A stretch of DNA of 64,000 nucleotides from Roseicella sp. DB1501 (GCF_013112485.1 NZ_JABFHG010000006.1:124001-188000), one strand, 5' to 3'; counted from the first letter of the stretch, positions 18,857 through 31,026 are shown. Notes: generated by a model from the sequence alone, not told the origin. Made by a program: numbers and translations.

Positions 18857-19578
18857 GGGGCGAGACCGGGCGCGAGGCTGGCGGCGATCGCCCGCGCCGC
18901 CGCCGCCGGGTCGGCCGCCCCGGTGATCGGCCGGCCGACCACGATCCAGTCGGCCCCGGCGGCGACCGCCTCGGCCGGGGTCGCGGTGCGCGCCTGGTCG
19001 CCGGCGGCGCTGCCCTCCGGCCGCACGCCCGGCACCACCAGCAGCGGCAGGGTGCCGAAGGCGTCGCGGATCGGCGCCACCTCGCGCGGCGAGCAGACCA
19101 GCCCATCCGCCCCCGCCTCCAGGGCGAGGCGGGCCAGCCGCAGCACCTGCTGCACCGGGCCGCCGGCGACGCCCGTCATCGCCAGGGATGCGGCATCGAG
19201 GCTGGTGAGCACCGTCACCGCCAGCAGGATCGGCCGCGCGGGCCCGGCCTTCTCCGCCGCCTCGCGGGCGGCCGCCAGCATCGCCGGCCCGCCGCCGGCA
19301 TGCAGGGTCAACATGGCCGGGCGCAGCGGCAGCAGGGACCGCACCGCGCCCGCGACCGTGTTCGGGATGTCGTGCAGCTTGAGGTCGAGAAAGACCGAAG
19401 CCTCCGGCGCCACGGCCCGCACCGCCGACGGCCCCTCGGCCGCGAAGAGCTCGAGGCCGAGTTTCAGGGCACCGCAGCAGGGCGCCAGCGCCGCGGCCAG
19501 GGCGGCGGCGCGGGCCGGATCGGCGGTGTCGATCGCCGGGATCAGCCGCGCCGCGGGGCTGGCAGGACGGGCGAGCAT
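18853..19578 (-). CDS. pyrF: Orotidine 5'-phosphate decarboxylase
   Basis: Final enzyme of UMP synthesis, 241 aa. The catalytic tetrad region is [13 protein letters not shown] (Asp-Lys-Asp), preceded by [10 protein letters not shown] and followed by LTLHAGGG and [11 protein letters not shown]. The C-terminal VVPGVRPEG and [10 protein letters not shown] phosphate-gripping motifs are present. ATG 19578 gives a start just before the first beta strand (LIPAIDT). The stop overlaps the trpF start, and lapA ends 11 nt upstream, so lapA-pyrF-trpF read as one unit. Confidence 0.95.
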   Translation of the reverse strand: MLARPASPAARLIPAIDTADPARAAALAAALAPCCGALKLGLELFAAEGPSAVRAVAPEASVFLDLKLHDIPNTVAGAVRSLLPLRPAMLTLHAGGGPAMLAAAREAAEKAGPARPILLAVTVLTSLDAASLAMTGVAGGPVQQVLRLARLALEAGADGLVCSPREVAPIRDAFGTLPLLVVPGVRPEGSAAGDQARTATPAEAVAAGADWIVVGRPITGAADPAAAARAIAASLAPGLAP

Positions 19579-19589
19579 CGGCGCGCCCG

Positions 19590-19931
19590 TCAGGCCGCCG
19601 GCCGCTGCAGCGCGACCAGGCTGGAACCGCCGCTCGGGGGCACCGGGCCGACCTGCCGGGCGGCGGCGGCACGGAAATCGGCGAGTTCCGCCTCCATCGC
19701 CCGCGCCGCATCCTCCATGCGCCGGGCGCGGCGGCGATGCGGCAGGCTGGCCATCCAGGCGACGAGGGCGCCGAAGAGGAAGCAGACGGCGCCGATCAGC
19801 AGGACCGCGACCGAGAGGGGCGTCACCCAGGCGAGGTCGAAGGGCCAGAGGCGCAGCGCGACCTCCTCGCGGTTCGACAGGCCGAACAGCACCAGCAGGA
19901 TGAGCAGCGGAAGCAGGAGGATCCAGCGCAT
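19590..19931 (-). CDS. lapA: LapA family protein (DUF1049)
   Basis: Small inner-membrane protein of 113 aa with two transmembrane helices, residues 2-18 ([17 protein letters not shown]) and 38-61 ([21 protein letters not shown]). The typical DUF1049 motif [13 protein letters not shown] lies between them, and a charged coiled tail ([15 protein letters not shown]) follows. In E. coli LapA works with LapB to control LPS synthesis through LpxC turnover; no lapB is adjacent here, so that role is inferred only from the family. In many proteobacteria lapA follows ihfB. Here the two are separated by an oxalate-decarboxylase remnant. Confidence 0.9.
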   Translation of the reverse strand: MRWILLLPLLILLVLFGLSNREEVALRLWPFDLAWVTPLSVAVLLIGAVCFLFGALVAWMASLPHRRRARRMEDAARAMEAELADFRAAAARQVGPVPPSGGSSLVALQRPAA

Positions 19932-20067
19932 CGGGGCCTTCCGTGGGACGGGGATCGGACGGCATGCCTACAACCCGGGGCGCTGCATGGGAATGGCCGC
20001 CCGCGGGGGGCAGCCATCGCGGCATCGGCGGCCCGTCCCGTTCCCTCGGCAAGGGCCGCGGCGGTGC

Positions 20068-20482
20068 TCAGCCCTGCTTCAGCTTGCCGATGGTGGCGTC
20101 GGAGGCCCCGGCGATGTTGTTCCGCAGCAGGTAGCGCGGGTTCGAGGCGATCCAGCGGTCGAGGTCGATCTCCTCGAACTTGCCGTTGCCCCAGGTCTGG
20201 ACGATCTCGAGATCCTCGCGGCCGGTGTCGCGGATGGCATGGCCGAAGCCCATCGGGATGCAGGCGACGTCGTCAGGGCCGAACTCCGCCACCTGGCCCC
20301 GGCCGCGCAGGTCGTAGTGCCACTCACTGGCGTTGACGTTCCAGTGCAGCTTCCGCATCCCGCTGGGCTTCAGGATCATCACGCCGCCGGCATGAGCCGT
20401 CCTGGCCGGGCTTGCCATGGCCGCCCGCGCCCAGCGCGGCGGCCCCGAGGAGATTGCGCCGTCGGGATGCCATGTCCGTCAT
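20068..20482 (-). pseudogene. Oxalate decarboxylase-like bicupin, decayed remnant
   Basis: Two frames together resemble a shrunken exported oxalate decarboxylase. From ATG 20482 one frame reads a twin-Arg leader (ASRRRNLLGAAALGAGG). Near 20418 the frame changes, and the rest reads GMRKLHWNVNASEWHYDL, ACIPMGFGHAI, EDLEIVQTWGNGKFEEIDL and ATIGKLKQG, which match the last cupin of bicupin decarboxylases. The whole first cupin is missing, and the segment between the two metal motifs is compressed. The second metal His of HxH is Asn (HWN), so the site is probably dead. The open part (20068-20418) could still be translated as a 116-aa peptide. It interrupts the usual ihfB-lapA neighbourhood. Confidence 0.65.
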
Positions 20483-20624
20483 GCCTGCGCCCCTCCGGGC
20501 CGCGCTAGCATGCGAGGATGCGGGAGCGGGCGGCAGGATTGCTCTGCGGTCAGGACGTTCGGGGGTAGGAGCCGGGGGGCAGGAAACCCGGCACGCCGCC
20601 GGGATGGAGACCGGGGGGAAGGCC

Positions 20625-20942
20625 TCAGGCCTCGACCTTCGCCCGCGCCGCGGCCTGCGGCTCGCCGCCGTTCACCCGCTCGCGCAGCTCCTTGCCGGGC
20701 TTGAAATAGGGCACGGCCTTGCCGGCCACCGGCACGGCGGCGCCGGTGCGCGGGTTGCGGCCGGTGCGGGCATCGCGCTTCTTGGCCGAGAAGGCGCCGA
20801 AGCCGCGGAGCTCGACGCGATCCCCCCGCGCCAGGGCCGTGGTGATCTCGTCGAAGATCGTCGCCACGATCAGTTCGATATCCGGCTGGCGGAGATGCGG
20901 GTTCTCCGCGGCCAGATGCGCGATCAGCTCGCTCTTGGTCAT
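20625..20942 (-). CDS. ihfB: Integration host factor beta subunit
   Basis: A 105-aa DNA-bending protein of the HU/IHF family; with IHF-alpha it bends DNA sharply for recombination, replication and transcription control. [17 protein letters not shown] and [29 protein letters not shown] are diagnostic of IhfB. The beta-arm region [26 protein letters not shown] carries the Pro that intercalates in the minor groove. A short Ala-rich tail follows. ATG 20942 fits the family start; longer in-frame sequence to 21029 does not. It lies 43 nt after sppA, the gene upstream of it in the leftward unit. Confidence 0.96.
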   Translation of the reverse strand: MTKSELIAHLAAENPHLRQPDIELIVATIFDEITTALARGDRVELRGFGAFSAKKRDARTGRNPRTGAAVPVAGKAVPYFKPGKELRERVNGGEPQAAARAKVEA

Positions 20943-20985
20943 TGCTGCCAGTCCCGCAAGGTGCCCGAGCCCGGCATGGCCGGGA

Positions 20986-21897
20986 TCAGCGGAAAACCTG
21001 CCAGAGCGGCGCCGGCCCGTCAACGCCAAGCCATTCTGAAACCACGATTTTCACCGCACCACTCCAGGCCGCCCGCAGCAGCCGCTCGGCCGTGCTGCGC
21101 GGCTGCAGGTCGCGCGCCGGCAAATTCTCCGGCACGCCCTTCTCGGCCGCCAGCCAGGCCCGCGCCTCCCGCTCGCCGCCGATCGCGTCCACCAGCCCGG
21201 CGGCGAGGGCCTGCCGGCCGGACAGCACGCGTCCATCGGCGAGCGGCCGCACGCGCTCTTCCGGCAGCTTGCGGCCGGCGACGACCATGGCCAGGAACTG
21301 CTCGTACATATCGCTGACCACGCCCTGCAGCGCCGCCCGCCCGTCGCTCGAGAGCGGATGCAGCGGGCTCGGCTGGTCCTTCAGCGGGCCGGAGGTGATG
21401 GCCTCCGTCCGCACCCCGAGCCGGGCCAGCAATTCCGAGCCGTCGAAGGTCTGCAGCAGCACGCCGATCGAGCCGGTGATGGTCGATTCCCGGGCGAAGA
21501 TCCGCTCGGCGGCGACGGCGGTCATGTAGCCGGCCGAGGCGGCGGTGCCGCGCATCACGGCGACCACGGGCCGCGTCTCGCGCAGGCGCAGCAGGGCGTC
21601 GTGCAGCATCTCGCCGCCGCCGACGCTGCCGCCGGGGCTGTCGATCGAGACGATCACCGCCTTCGCCGCGCTGTCCTTGCCCAGGCGGTCGAGCGCCTCG
21701 GCCAGGCGGCGGTCATCGGTGATGATGCCCTCGATCGGCAGGCGGACGACATGGTCGCGGTTGAAGAGCGGCCGCGTCCGGTCGATGAAAAAGGCCAGTA
21801 TGCCGGCCAGCAGGAGCAGCACGGCGCCAGCCCGCCACAGGGCGAGGCGCCGCTTCAGCCGCCGGCGATCGATGAGGAGGTCGGTCTCGAGGGCCAT
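20986..21897 (-). CDS. sppA: Signal peptide peptidase SppA, short type
   Basis: Membrane-anchored serine peptidase of 303 aa that degrades cleaved signal peptides. One N-terminal TM ([19 protein letters not shown], about residues 20-38) precedes the S49 domain. [17 protein letters not shown] is the first conserved block, and [18 protein letters not shown] holds the nucleophile Ser. The Lys of [10 protein letters not shown] is the likely general base of the Ser-Lys dyad. [11 protein letters not shown] and the [20 protein letters not shown] block follow. ATG 21897 has CGGAG about 9 nt upstream. The sppA-ihfB pairing is usual after rpsA in this lineage. Confidence 0.93.
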   Translation of the reverse strand: MALETDLLIDRRRLKRRLALWRAGAVLLLLAGILAFFIDRTRPLFNRDHVVRLPIEGIITDDRRLAEALDRLGKDSAAKAVIVSIDSPGGSVGGGEMLHDALLRLRETRPVVAVMRGTAASAGYMTAVAAERIFARESTITGSIGVLLQTFDGSELLARLGVRTEAITSGPLKDQPSPLHPLSSDGRAALQGVVSDMYEQFLAMVVAGRKLPEERVRPLADGRVLSGRQALAAGLVDAIGGEREARAWLAAEKGVPENLPARDLQPRSTAERLLRAAWSGAVKIVVSEWLGVDGPAPLWQVFR

Positions 21898-22060
21898 GCT
21901 GTGCTCCGGACGGGGGTCCGCCTTGCGGCCATCGGCTCCTACCGCAGACTCGCCCCGCTGCGCAGGCATCTTCCCCCGCAATTCATCCCATCCGCACGCC
22001 CTACCGTGGTGTCCGCGCCACAGCGTGGCCGCCACGCCGGAGGGCAATGTCGCAATAAGA

Positions 22061-22090
22061 TTGACCGGGCATTCCGGCACCGTCCCCTAT
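22061..22090 (+). promoter_or_regulatory. Candidate sigma-70 promoter of the lipoprotein gene
   Basis: TTGACC at 22061-22066 and a CCCTAT element at 22085-22090 are 18 nt apart, about 35 nt upstream of the lipoprotein ATG. The match to the -35 consensus is good; the -10 match is weak. There are no supporting data beyond position. Confidence 0.35.
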
Positions 22091-22123
22091 GGGGCCGTGC
22101 TTACCTTGGAGAGGAAATCGTCC

Positions 22124-22453
22124 ATGCATCGCACGCGCGTTCTCGGGGGGCTGCTGCTCGCCTCCCTGGCCCTTGCGGCCTGCGAGCCGAGCAAGACCAG
22201 CGGTCCGTTGAGCAGCCAGCCGACGGGCACGACCGAATCCCTGCTGCGCCAGCAGCAGCTCCGGAACATGCAGGCGGATCCGAGCCGCGGCATGCAGAAT
22301 CCGACGGTGACCAATGTCAACCCGGGCGCGGCAGGCATCGAGCGGTCGACGACAGGGGGCGCCGGCGGCACCGGCGCGGGCGCGCCGATCGCGGTCAACC
22401 CCGGCGCCGCCGGCATCACCCGTGGCAGCGGCGTCGGCGCCCCGGCGCAGTGA
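22124..22453 (+). CDS. Small Gly/Ala-rich lipoprotein
   Basis: A 109-aa protein with a clear type II signal: MHRTRVLGGLLLASLALAAC ends in the lipobox L-A-A-C, with lipidation expected at Cys20. The mature part is low complexity, with Gln/Asn patches (LLRQQQLRNMQ) and two copies of VNPGAAGI around a Gly/Thr-rich spacer. No domain is recognised. A good GGAGAGG lies at 22108-22114. It is the only rightward gene in the 13.8-26.8 kb block, inserted between sppA and rpsA, which are usually closer. Its position suggests a lineage-specific addition. Envelope location is a firm inference; function is unknown. Confidence 0.8.
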   Translation: MHRTRVLGGLLLASLALAACEPSKTSGPLSSQPTGTTESLLRQQQLRNMQADPSRGMQNPTVTNVNPGAAGIERSTTGGAGGTGAGAPIAVNPGAAGITRGSGVGAPAQ

Positions 22454-22513
22454 GCCTGGCGGGATGGTGGCAATCCCGCCACCGTCCCGGCGGCGTCCCG
22501 AAGGACGGCCCAT

Positions 22514-22552
22514 AAAAAGGGCGGCTGTCGCAATGCCGCGGCAGCCGCCCTT
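22514..22552 (-). terminator. Rho-independent terminator of rpsA
   Basis: Perfect 11-bp arms AAGGGCGGCTG (22517-22527) and CAGCCGCCCTT (22542-22552) enclose a 14-nt loop. On the minus strand the stem is followed by TTTTT (22514-22518), a classical terminator about 45 nt after the rpsA stop. It may also slow rightward transcripts of the convergent lipoprotein gene. Confidence 0.85.
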
Positions 22553-22598
22553 CGCATGTCCGGCCCATGGCGCCGGAGCGCCATGGGGATCGGTCGGC

Positions 22599-24320
22599 TT
22601 ACTCCTCGCCGGCCATCTCGCGGCGGCGGCGGATCGCCGCGCCGAGGATGTCGCCGAGGGAGGCGCCGCTGTCGGTGGAGCCATACTCCTTCATCGCCTC
22701 GCGCTCCTCCTCGATCTCCTTGCCCTTGATGGTCAGAGAGAGGCGGCGGGCGGCGCGGTCCACGGCGACGACCTTGGCATCGACCTTCTCGCCGACAGCG
22801 AACTTGTCGGGGCGCTGGTCGCCACGGTCACGCGCGAGCTCGGCGCGGCGGATGAAGCCGGTCAGCACGTCCTCGACCTTCACCTCGATGCCGTTGGCCT
22901 GCACCTGGGTGACGATGCAGGTGACGACGTCGCCCTTGCGCACCTTGTCCAGCACCTCGGCGGCCGGGTCGGCCTGGAGCTGCTTGATGCCGAGCGAGAT
23001 GCGCTCCTTCTCGACATCGACGTCGAGCACCTTCGCCTTGACGATGTCGCCCTTGTTGTAATGCGACATCGCCTGCTCGCCGGCCTCGTCCCAGGAGATG
23101 TCGGACATGTGGACCATGCCGTCGATATCCGGGCCGATGCCGATGAAGAGGCCGAACTCGGTGATGTTGCGGATCTCGCCCTCGACCTCGGAGCCCGGCG
23201 GGTGCGCCTCGAGGAACAGGTCCCACGGATTGCCCTGGGCCTGCTTCAGGCCGAGCGAGATGCGGCGCTTCGGCTCGTCCACGTCGAGGATCATGACGTC
23301 GACCTCCTGCGAGGTGGCGACGATCTTGCCCGGATGGACGTTCTTCTTGGTCCAGCTCATCTCGGAGACATGGACCAGACCCTCGACCCCCGGCTCCAGC
23401 TCCACGAAGGCGCCGTAGTCAGTGATGTTGGTGACGCGACCGGAGAACTTCGCGCCCACCGGGTACTTCAGGGCGACGCCGTCCCACGGATCGGCCATCA
23501 GCTGCTTCATGCCGAGGCTGATGCGCTGGGTCTCGCTGTTGAAGCGGATGACCTGCACCTTCACCGGCTGGCCGATGGTCAGCGCCTCGGACGGGTGGTT
23601 GATGCGGCGCCAGGCGATGTCGGTGACGTGCAGCAGCCCGTCCACGCCGCCCAGGTCCACGAAGGCGCCGTAGTCGGTGATGTTCTTCACCACGCCGTCG
23701 AGGACCATGCCCTCCTTCAGGCCCTGGATGAGCTCGCTGCGCTGCTCGGCGCGCGTCTCCTCCAGCACCGCGCGGCGGCTGACCACGATGTTGCCGCGGG
23801 CGCGGTCCATCTTGAGGATCTGGAAGGGCTGCGGCGAGCCCATCAGCGGGCCGACGTCGCGCACCGGGCGGATGTCCACCTGGCTGCCGGGAAGGAAGGC
23901 CACGGCGCCACCGAGATCGACGGTGAAGCCGCCCTTGACGCGACCGAAGATCACGCCGTTGACGCGCTGCTGCGCCTGATAGGCCTTCTCGAGATTGGTC
24001 CAGGCCTCCTCGCGCCGCGCCTTCTCGCGCGACAGGACGATGGAGCCGTCCCGGTCCTCGTAGCGCTCGACGAAGAGCTCGACGACGTCGCCGGGCTGCA
24101 CCTCGGGCTTCTGGCCCTGCGGCGCGAATTCCTTGAGGGGCACGCGCCCCTCGCTCTTCAGCCCCACATCCACGATGGCGTAGTCGTCATCGATGCGCAG
24201 CACGCGGCCGGAAACGACCGAGCCGGCGAAGCCGGTATCGGCGCCGAGCGTGGCATCGAGCAGTGCGGCGAAGTCCTCGGACCCCGCATCCTGATGAGCG
24301 AGGCTGGTGGCAGTTGCCAT
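22599..24320 (-). CDS. rpsA: 30S ribosomal protein S1
   Basis: A 573-aa protein with six S1 (OB-fold) domains, needed for mRNA capture and unfolding on the 30S subunit. The repeats are seen through GRVLRIDDDYAIVDVGLKSE, KGGFTVDLGGAVAFLPGSQ, then VKNITDYGAFVDLGGVDGLL, VTNITDYGAFVELEPGVEGL, IRNITEFGLFIGIGPDIDGM and a more divergent sixth domain (VTQVQANGIEVKVEDVLTGF). ATG 24320 starts MATATSLAH; the frame is open to 24413 but that part is not S1-like. AGGA lies upstream with long spacing. A strong terminator follows. cmk precedes it upstream, the usual cmk-rpsA order, but 426 nt separate them here because of an inserted repeat. Confidence 0.97.
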   Translation of the reverse strand: MATATSLAHQDAGSEDFAALLDATLGADTGFAGSVVSGRVLRIDDDYAIVDVGLKSEGRVPLKEFAPQGQKPEVQPGDVVELFVERYEDRDGSIVLSREKARREEAWTNLEKAYQAQQRVNGVIFGRVKGGFTVDLGGAVAFLPGSQVDIRPVRDVGPLMGSPQPFQILKMDRARGNIVVSRRAVLEETRAEQRSELIQGLKEGMVLDGVVKNITDYGAFVDLGGVDGLLHVTDIAWRRINHPSEALTIGQPVKVQVIRFNSETQRISLGMKQLMADPWDGVALKYPVGAKFSGRVTNITDYGAFVELEPGVEGLVHVSEMSWTKKNVHPGKIVATSQEVDVMILDVDEPKRRISLGLKQAQGNPWDLFLEAHPPGSEVEGEIRNITEFGLFIGIGPDIDGMVHMSDISWDEAGEQAMSHYNKGDIVKAKVLDVDVEKERISLGIKQLQADPAAEVLDKVRKGDVVTCIVTQVQANGIEVKVEDVLTGFIRRAELARDRGDQRPDKFAVGEKVDAKVVAVDRAARRLSLTIKGKEIEEEREAMKEYGSTDSGASLGDILGAAIRRRREMAGEE

Positions 24321-24644
24321 GTAGCGGTGTGTTCCTGGGAAGCCTGCGGAATGCAGGCAAGCGCCCTGCGCCCCCGCCATGGTCCCGGATCGGTGCCGGA
24401 GACTGACGGACACGGCTTGGCCCGGGGCCAGCCCTCCCCGTTGGGGAGCGGCGATGGCGCGGCAGACCCGTGTGCAGGGGCGGCGTATCGGCCCGCCCGT
24501 TACCGGTCCGTCTAGCGAGGGATGCTGGCAGGCCAGCTCCTCGGAACACGAACACCGCGGCCCCCCTAGGCACGCGGTTGGATGGTGTGGCTAAGCCCTT
24601 GTGGAATGGGCGTCAAGTGGAATCGTGCGGTATCGCCCGCAGGG
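24321..24644. other. rpsA leader and spacer without recognised gene
   Basis: About 320 bp between the rpsA start and a family A repeat. It should contain the rpsA promoter and leader on the minus strand. S1 often autoregulates its own mRNA through such leaders in other bacteria, but I could not define a specific structure or promoter here. No ORF with coding character is seen. Confidence 0.4.
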
Positions 24645-24750
24645 CTGGAGCGTGCTCGCCTGAGGTGGCCTCACCGAAGGCGAGACTCACGCGATCAAAC
24701 AAGGACCTGGACCATGATCCGTGAGCCAAAGTGAACGGATCATGGTCTAG
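24645..24750 (-). repeat. Dispersed hairpin repeat, family A copy 3 (inverted orientation)
   Basis: A 106-bp family A element in the opposite orientation to the other copies. The hairpin arms are CTGGACCATGATCCGT (24707-24722) and ACGGATCATGGTCTAG (24735-24750), with one wobble. The outer end is CTGGAGCGTG. The terminal CTAG supplies the TAG stop codon (24747-24749) of cmk. It separates cmk from rpsA. Confidence 0.85.
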
Positions 24751-25406
24751 GCATCAGGCGGGAGTTCGCCCAGGCGTTCCCGGACCAGGGTTAGCGCGGC
24801 GGCGAAGGCGGCCTCGGCATCCAGCGCCGTGGTGTCGAGCAGCCGGGCATCCGCGGCCGGCCGGAGCGGCGCCACGGCGCGGCCGGCATCGCGGGCGTCG
24901 CGCTCGCGCAGCTCGGCCTCGACCGCGGCCGGATCGGCGGCGACGCCGCGCCCCTGCAGCTCCAGCCAGCGCCGGCGCGCCCGCTCCTCGACGCTCGCGG
25001 TGACGAAGAGCTTCACCGGCGCCTCGGGGAAGACGACGGTGCCGATGTCGCGCCCGTCCAGCACGGCGCCGTTGCGGCGGCCGAAGTCGCGCTGCCAGTC
25101 GAGCAGCACGGCGCGCACGCCGGGGATGGCGGCGACGGCGCTGGCCGCCCGGTCGGCCTCCGGGCCGCGCAGGTCGCCGCGGTCCAGATCGGCCGGCGCC
25201 AGCGCCCGCGCCGCGGCCTCGGCCGCCGCGGCCTCCCGCGGATCGGCGCCGAGATCCAGCAGGCGGCGGCCGACCGCCCGGTAGAGCAGGCCGGTATCGA
25301 GATAGGCCAGGCCGAGCGCGGCGGCGAGGCGGCGCGCCAGCGTCCCCTTCCCCGCTGCGGCCGGCCCGTCCACGGCGATCACCAGCCCCGCCAAGCCCCG
25401 GTTCAT
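24747..25406 (-). CDS. cmk: (d)CMP kinase
   Basis: Cytidylate kinase of 219 aa that phosphorylates CMP and dCMP with ATP. The P-loop GPAAAGKGT lies at residues 14-22. [20 protein letters not shown] is the conserved NMP-binding helix, and [20 protein letters not shown] and [14 protein letters not shown] complete the kinase. ATG 25406 overlaps the aroA stop by 4 nt. The TAG stop is provided by the end of a family A repeat, so the last residues (RLGELPPDA) abut the element; the family C-terminus is variable, so no loss is evident. aroA-cmk-rpsA is the standard order. Confidence 0.95.
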   Translation of the reverse strand: MNRGLAGLVIAVDGPAAAGKGTLARRLAAALGLAYLDTGLLYRAVGRRLLDLGADPREAAAAEAAARALAPADLDRGDLRGPEADRAASAVAAIPGVRAVLLDWQRDFGRRNGAVLDGRDIGTVVFPEAPVKLFVTASVEERARRRWLELQGRGVAADPAAVEAELRERDARDAGRAVAPLRPAADARLLDTTALDAEAAFAAALTLVRERLGELPPDA

Positions 25407-26752
25407 GCCGGCCCGATCGCCGGCCCGCCGGCCGCCCGGTTCACCAGCGCGGCGAAGCCCGGGAAACTGGTCTCGATGAAGGCGGCATCGTCGACCGCGA
25501 CCGGGTGGCGGGCGGCGAGGCCCATGACCAGGGCGCTCATCGCCAGGCGGTGGTCCATATGGGTGGCGACGAGGCCGCCACCCGGGATGGCGCCGCCGGT
25601 GCCCTGCACCAGCAGGTCGTCGCCCTCGATCCGCGCCGCGACGCCATTCGCCGCCAGCAGCGCCGCGGTCGCCGCCAGCCGGTCGCTCTCCTTCACCCGC
25701 AGCTCGGCGAGGCCGCGCATCCGCGTCTCCCCCTCCGCCGCCGCGCCGGCGACGGCGAGCACCGGGTACTCGTCGATCATCGCGGGCGCCCGGCCCGGCG
25801 GCACCTCCACCGCGCGCAGCGGCCCGTGTTCGGCGGTGACGTCGCCCACCGGCTCGCCGCCGGCGATGCGGGCATTCTCCACCGTGAGCCGTGCGCCCAT
25901 CTCGCGCAGCGTGGTGAGCAGGCCGGTGCGGAGCGGGTTCAGCCCGACATTCTCCACCGTGACGCGCGAGCCCGGCACCAGCAGCGCCGCCACCAGCAGG
26001 AAGGCGGCGGAGGAGGGATCGCCCGGCACCAGGATCGGCGCCGCCATGAGCTCCGGCTGGCCCTCCAGCTCGATCAGCCGGCCCTCCGGCAGGTCCTCCA
26101 CCCGCACCGTGGCGCCGAAATGCCGCAGCATGTTCTCGGTGTGGTCGCGGGTCCGCTCCGGCTCGATCACCCGCGTGGTGCCGCGGGCGCAGAGCCCGGC
26201 CAGCAGGCAGGCCGATTTCACCTGGGCCGAGGCGACGGGCAGGGTGTAGTCGAGCGGCAGCGCATCCACCGCCCCCTGCACCGCCAGCGGCAGCCGGCCG
26301 CCCTCACGGGACCAGAAGCGGGCGCCGCTCGCGGCGAGCGGCTCGGTGACGCGGCGCATCGGCCGCTTCCGAAGCGAGGCGTCGCCGGTCATGACCGCGA
26401 AGATGGGATGGCCGGCCAGCAGCCCGCAGAGCAGCCGGGCGGCGGTGCCGGAATTGCCCATGTCGAGCACATCCGCCGGCTCGGCCAAGCCGCCGACGCC
26501 GCGGCCGGCGACCCGCCAGGCGCCGGGGCCCCGCTGCTCCACTTCGGCCCCGAGGGCGCGCATGGCGCCGGCGGTGCGCAGCACGTCCTCGCCCTCGAGC
26601 AGGCCGGTGATCTCGGTGGTGCCGACGGCCAGCGCGCCGAACATCAGGGCGCGGTGGCTGATCGACTTGTCGCCGGGGACGGCGTGGCGGCCGGCGAGGC
26701 CACGGCCCGGCGCCGCGGCGCGCAGGGGTTGCAGGGCGTCGGACTGAGCCAT
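25403..26752 (-). CDS. aroA: 3-phosphoshikimate 1-carboxyvinyltransferase (EPSP synthase)
   Basis: EPSP synthase of 449 aa, sixth step of the shikimate pathway. [19 protein letters not shown] holds the shikimate-3-phosphate site. [19 protein letters not shown] is the PEP-binding loop, and [19 protein letters not shown] and [16 protein letters not shown] are conserved. [13 protein letters not shown] has alanine at the position whose variants govern glyphosate tolerance; class assignment is not attempted. ATG 26752 is the first start fitting [10 protein letters not shown]; no Shine-Dalgarno is evident. An open frame continues far upstream across the opposite strand of recF and gyrB, but this is a codon-bias shadow. 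It is divergent from the TIGR02300 gene. Confidence 0.96.
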   Translation of the reverse strand: MAQSDALQPLRAAAPGRGLAGRHAVPGDKSISHRALMFGALAVGTTEITGLLEGEDVLRTAGAMRALGAEVEQRGPGAWRVAGRGVGGLAEPADVLDMGNSGTAARLLCGLLAGHPIFAVMTGDASLRKRPMRRVTEPLAASGARFWSREGGRLPLAVQGAVDALPLDYTLPVASAQVKSACLLAGLCARGTTRVIEPERTRDHTENMLRHFGATVRVEDLPEGRLIELEGQPELMAAPILVPGDPSSAAFLLVAALLVPGSRVTVENVGLNPLRTGLLTTLREMGARLTVENARIAGGEPVGDVTAEHGPLRAVEVPPGRAPAMIDEYPVLAVAGAAAEGETRMRGLAELRVKESDRLAATAALLAANGVAARIEGDDLLVQGTGGAIPGGGLVATHMDHRLAMSALVMGLAARHPVAVDDAAFIETSFPGFAALVNRAAGGPAIGPA

Positions 26753-26920
26753 GCGGCGCGTTTGACATGGGCGGTGGCGCGTGGCAATGCGCCAGACCCT
26801 TTTTTGGCCGTCCGCAGCCCGCCCCGGCCGGGGCGCCGCGGATGGTCGCGCCGTTCCCACGGTCCCGGTCCCCGGCCGGGCGCCGCCGGCGGATGGCCCG
26901 AGCTGCGAGGCGTCTCCCCC

Positions 26921-27247
26921 ATGGCCAAGCCCGAACTGGGCCTCAAGCGTGTCTGCGTTGCCTGCAGCACGAAATTCTACGATCTCATGCGGGCGCCGGC
27001 GGTCTGCCCGAAATGCGGCACCGAGCAGCCGGCGGAGCAGCCGCGCCTGCGCCGCACCGCCGGGTCGCTGCCGGCCGAGGACAAGCTGAAGAAGCGTGCC
27101 GTCGCGCCGGAGGCGGATGGCGACGAGGTGGAGCTCGAGGATGTCGAGGGCGACGAGGCGGTCGAGGACGCCGAGGAGCTCGAGGACGATGCGGAAGCGA
27201 TCGGCGACGAGCTCGAGGTCGAGAACGACCGCGACGAGGAGGGCTGA
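26921..27247 (+). CDS. TIGR02300 family zinc-ribbon acidic protein
   Basis: A 108-aa protein of the alphaproteobacterial TIGR02300 (FYDLN acid) family. It has a zinc ribbon of C12-x2-C15 and C29-x2-C32 around the signature [11 protein letters not shown]. It is followed by an extremely acidic tail (repeats of [16 protein letters not shown]). It is highly conserved next to aroA in alphaproteobacteria, and its function is unknown. The acidic tail could mimic nucleic acid or mediate binding, which is inference. ATG 26921 has GAGG 10 nt upstream. It is divergent from aroA with a 168-nt gap that should hold both promoters. Confidence 0.93.
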   Translation: MAKPELGLKRVCVACSTKFYDLMRAPAVCPKCGTEQPAEQPRLRRTAGSLPAEDKLKKRAVAPEADGDEVELEDVEGDEAVEDAEELEDDAEAIGDELEVENDRDEEG

Positions 27248-27271
27248 GGTCGTCCCGGGCGCGGTGCGCTG

Positions 27272-28480
27272 ATGGCGCCGGCGTCCGCTTTGCTCCTCAC
27301 CCGGCTGATGCTGCAGGACTTCCGCAGCTGGCCGTCGCTCACCGTCCCGTTCAGCGGCCGGATCGTCCTGGTGACCGGCCCGAACGGCGCGGGCAAGACC
27401 AACCTGCTTGAGGCGATCAGCCTGCTCGGGCCCGGCCGCGGGCTGCGCGGGGCACGGACCGCCGAGCTCGGCCGCCAAGTGGGTGGGGCAACGGGCGGGG
27501 TAGCGCTGCCCTGGGCCGCAGCCGGCCGCTTCCGCGACCCCTTCGGCCAGGAATTCGACCTCGGCACCGGTACGCCCGAGGACGGACCGCCGGAGCGCCG
27601 CATCCTCCGCCTCGACGGCGCCCCGGTGCGTGCCCAGTCCCTGCTGGCCGAGCGGGTGGCCGCGGTCTGGCTGACGCCGCAGATGGACCGGCTGTTCCAG
27701 GACGGGGCGGGCGACCGGCGCCGCTTCCTCGACCGGCTGGTCTGGGCGCTGGAGCCGCACCATGCGCGCGAGGTCGCGGCCTATGACCAGGCCATGGCGC
27801 AGCGCAACCGCCTGCTGGCGCAGGAGCGGCGCGAGGGGATGCGGGCCGACGCCGCCTGGCTGGCCGGGCTGGAGGATGCCATGGCCCGGCACGGCGCCGC
27901 CCTCGCCGCCGCCCGGCGCGGGCTGGTGGCTCGCCTCAACGCCCTGATGGCCGAGGGGGTGACCGGCGCCTTCCCCTCGGCCCGGCTGACGCTGCAATGC
28001 CCGGTCGCCGCGGCGCTGGCCGAGGCGCCGGCACTGGCGGTGGAGGAGCGGCTGCGGGCCGATTGGGCGGCCAGCCGCGGGCGCGACGCGGCGGCCGGGG
28101 CGACCTTGATCGGGCCGCATCGGGCCGACTTGGTCTTCACCCATGCGCCAAAGGACCTGCCCGCGGCGCTCTGCTCCACCGGCGAGCAGAAGGCGCTGCT
28201 GGTCGCGGTGGTGCTGGCGCATGCCGGGCTGATCGCCGCCGCACGCGGCTTCGCGCCGCTGCTGCTGCTCGACGAGGTGGCGGCGCATCTCGACGCCACG
28301 CGGCGCGAGGCGCTCTTCGCGGCCCTGGCCGAGCTGCCGGCCCAGGCCTTCCTCACCGGCACCGATGCCGGCATCTTCGCGCCGCTGCGCGGCCTGGCCG
28401 AGGCGTTCCGCGCCAGCCCTGGGGCAAGCCCCGGGCAACTCGTTGCCGATATGGATTTTGTCGTGCCTGACGCTCTCTGA
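27272..28480 (+). CDS. recF: DNA replication/repair protein RecF
   Basis: SMC-like ATPase of 402 aa that binds gapped DNA and, with RecO and RecR, helps load RecA at single-strand gaps. Walker A GPNGAGKT lies at residues 36-43, after [32 protein letters not shown] is the RecF-specific segment, [15 protein letters not shown] is the ABC signature and [12 protein letters not shown] is Walker B. It starts 24 nt after the TIGR02300 gene and is followed by gyrB, keeping the recF-gyrB pair although dnaA and dnaN are not upstream. Confidence 0.96.
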   Translation: MAPASALLLTRLMLQDFRSWPSLTVPFSGRIVLVTGPNGAGKTNLLEAISLLGPGRGLRGARTAELGRQVGGATGGVALPWAAAGRFRDPFGQEFDLGTGTPEDGPPERRILRLDGAPVRAQSLLAERVAAVWLTPQMDRLFQDGAGDRRRFLDRLVWALEPHHAREVAAYDQAMAQRNRLLAQERREGMRADAAWLAGLEDAMARHGAALAAARRGLVARLNALMAEGVTGAFPSARLTLQCPVAAALAEAPALAVEERLRADWAASRGRDAAAGATLIGPHRADLVFTHAPKDLPAALCSTGEQKALLVAVVLAHAGLIAAARGFAPLLLLDEVAAHLDATRREALFAALAELPAQAFLTGTDAGIFAPLRGLAEAFRASPGASPGQLVADMDFVVPDAL

Positions 28481-30985
<2,505 letters not shown>

Positions 30986-30988
30986 GGG

Positions 30989-31026
30989 AAGGCCCGCCCC
31001 GTCGCACTGACGCGACGGGCGGCCTT
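30989..31026. terminator. Bidirectional hairpin between gyrB and the TauE/SafE gene
   Basis: AAGGCCCGCCCCGTCGC (30989-31005) can pair with GCGACGGGCGGCCTT (31012-31026) with two small bulges, making a long GC-rich stem with a 6-nt loop just after the gyrB stop. No T-run follows on either side, so it may be a Rho-assisted or weak intrinsic terminator serving both convergent genes. Confidence 0.55.

Noticed and set aside
18194-19711. TrpF frame extended upstream to 505 residues
   Set aside because: The extension overlaps pyrF in a different frame and is Gly/Arg shadow sequence; the true start is ATG 18856 overlapping the pyrF stop.
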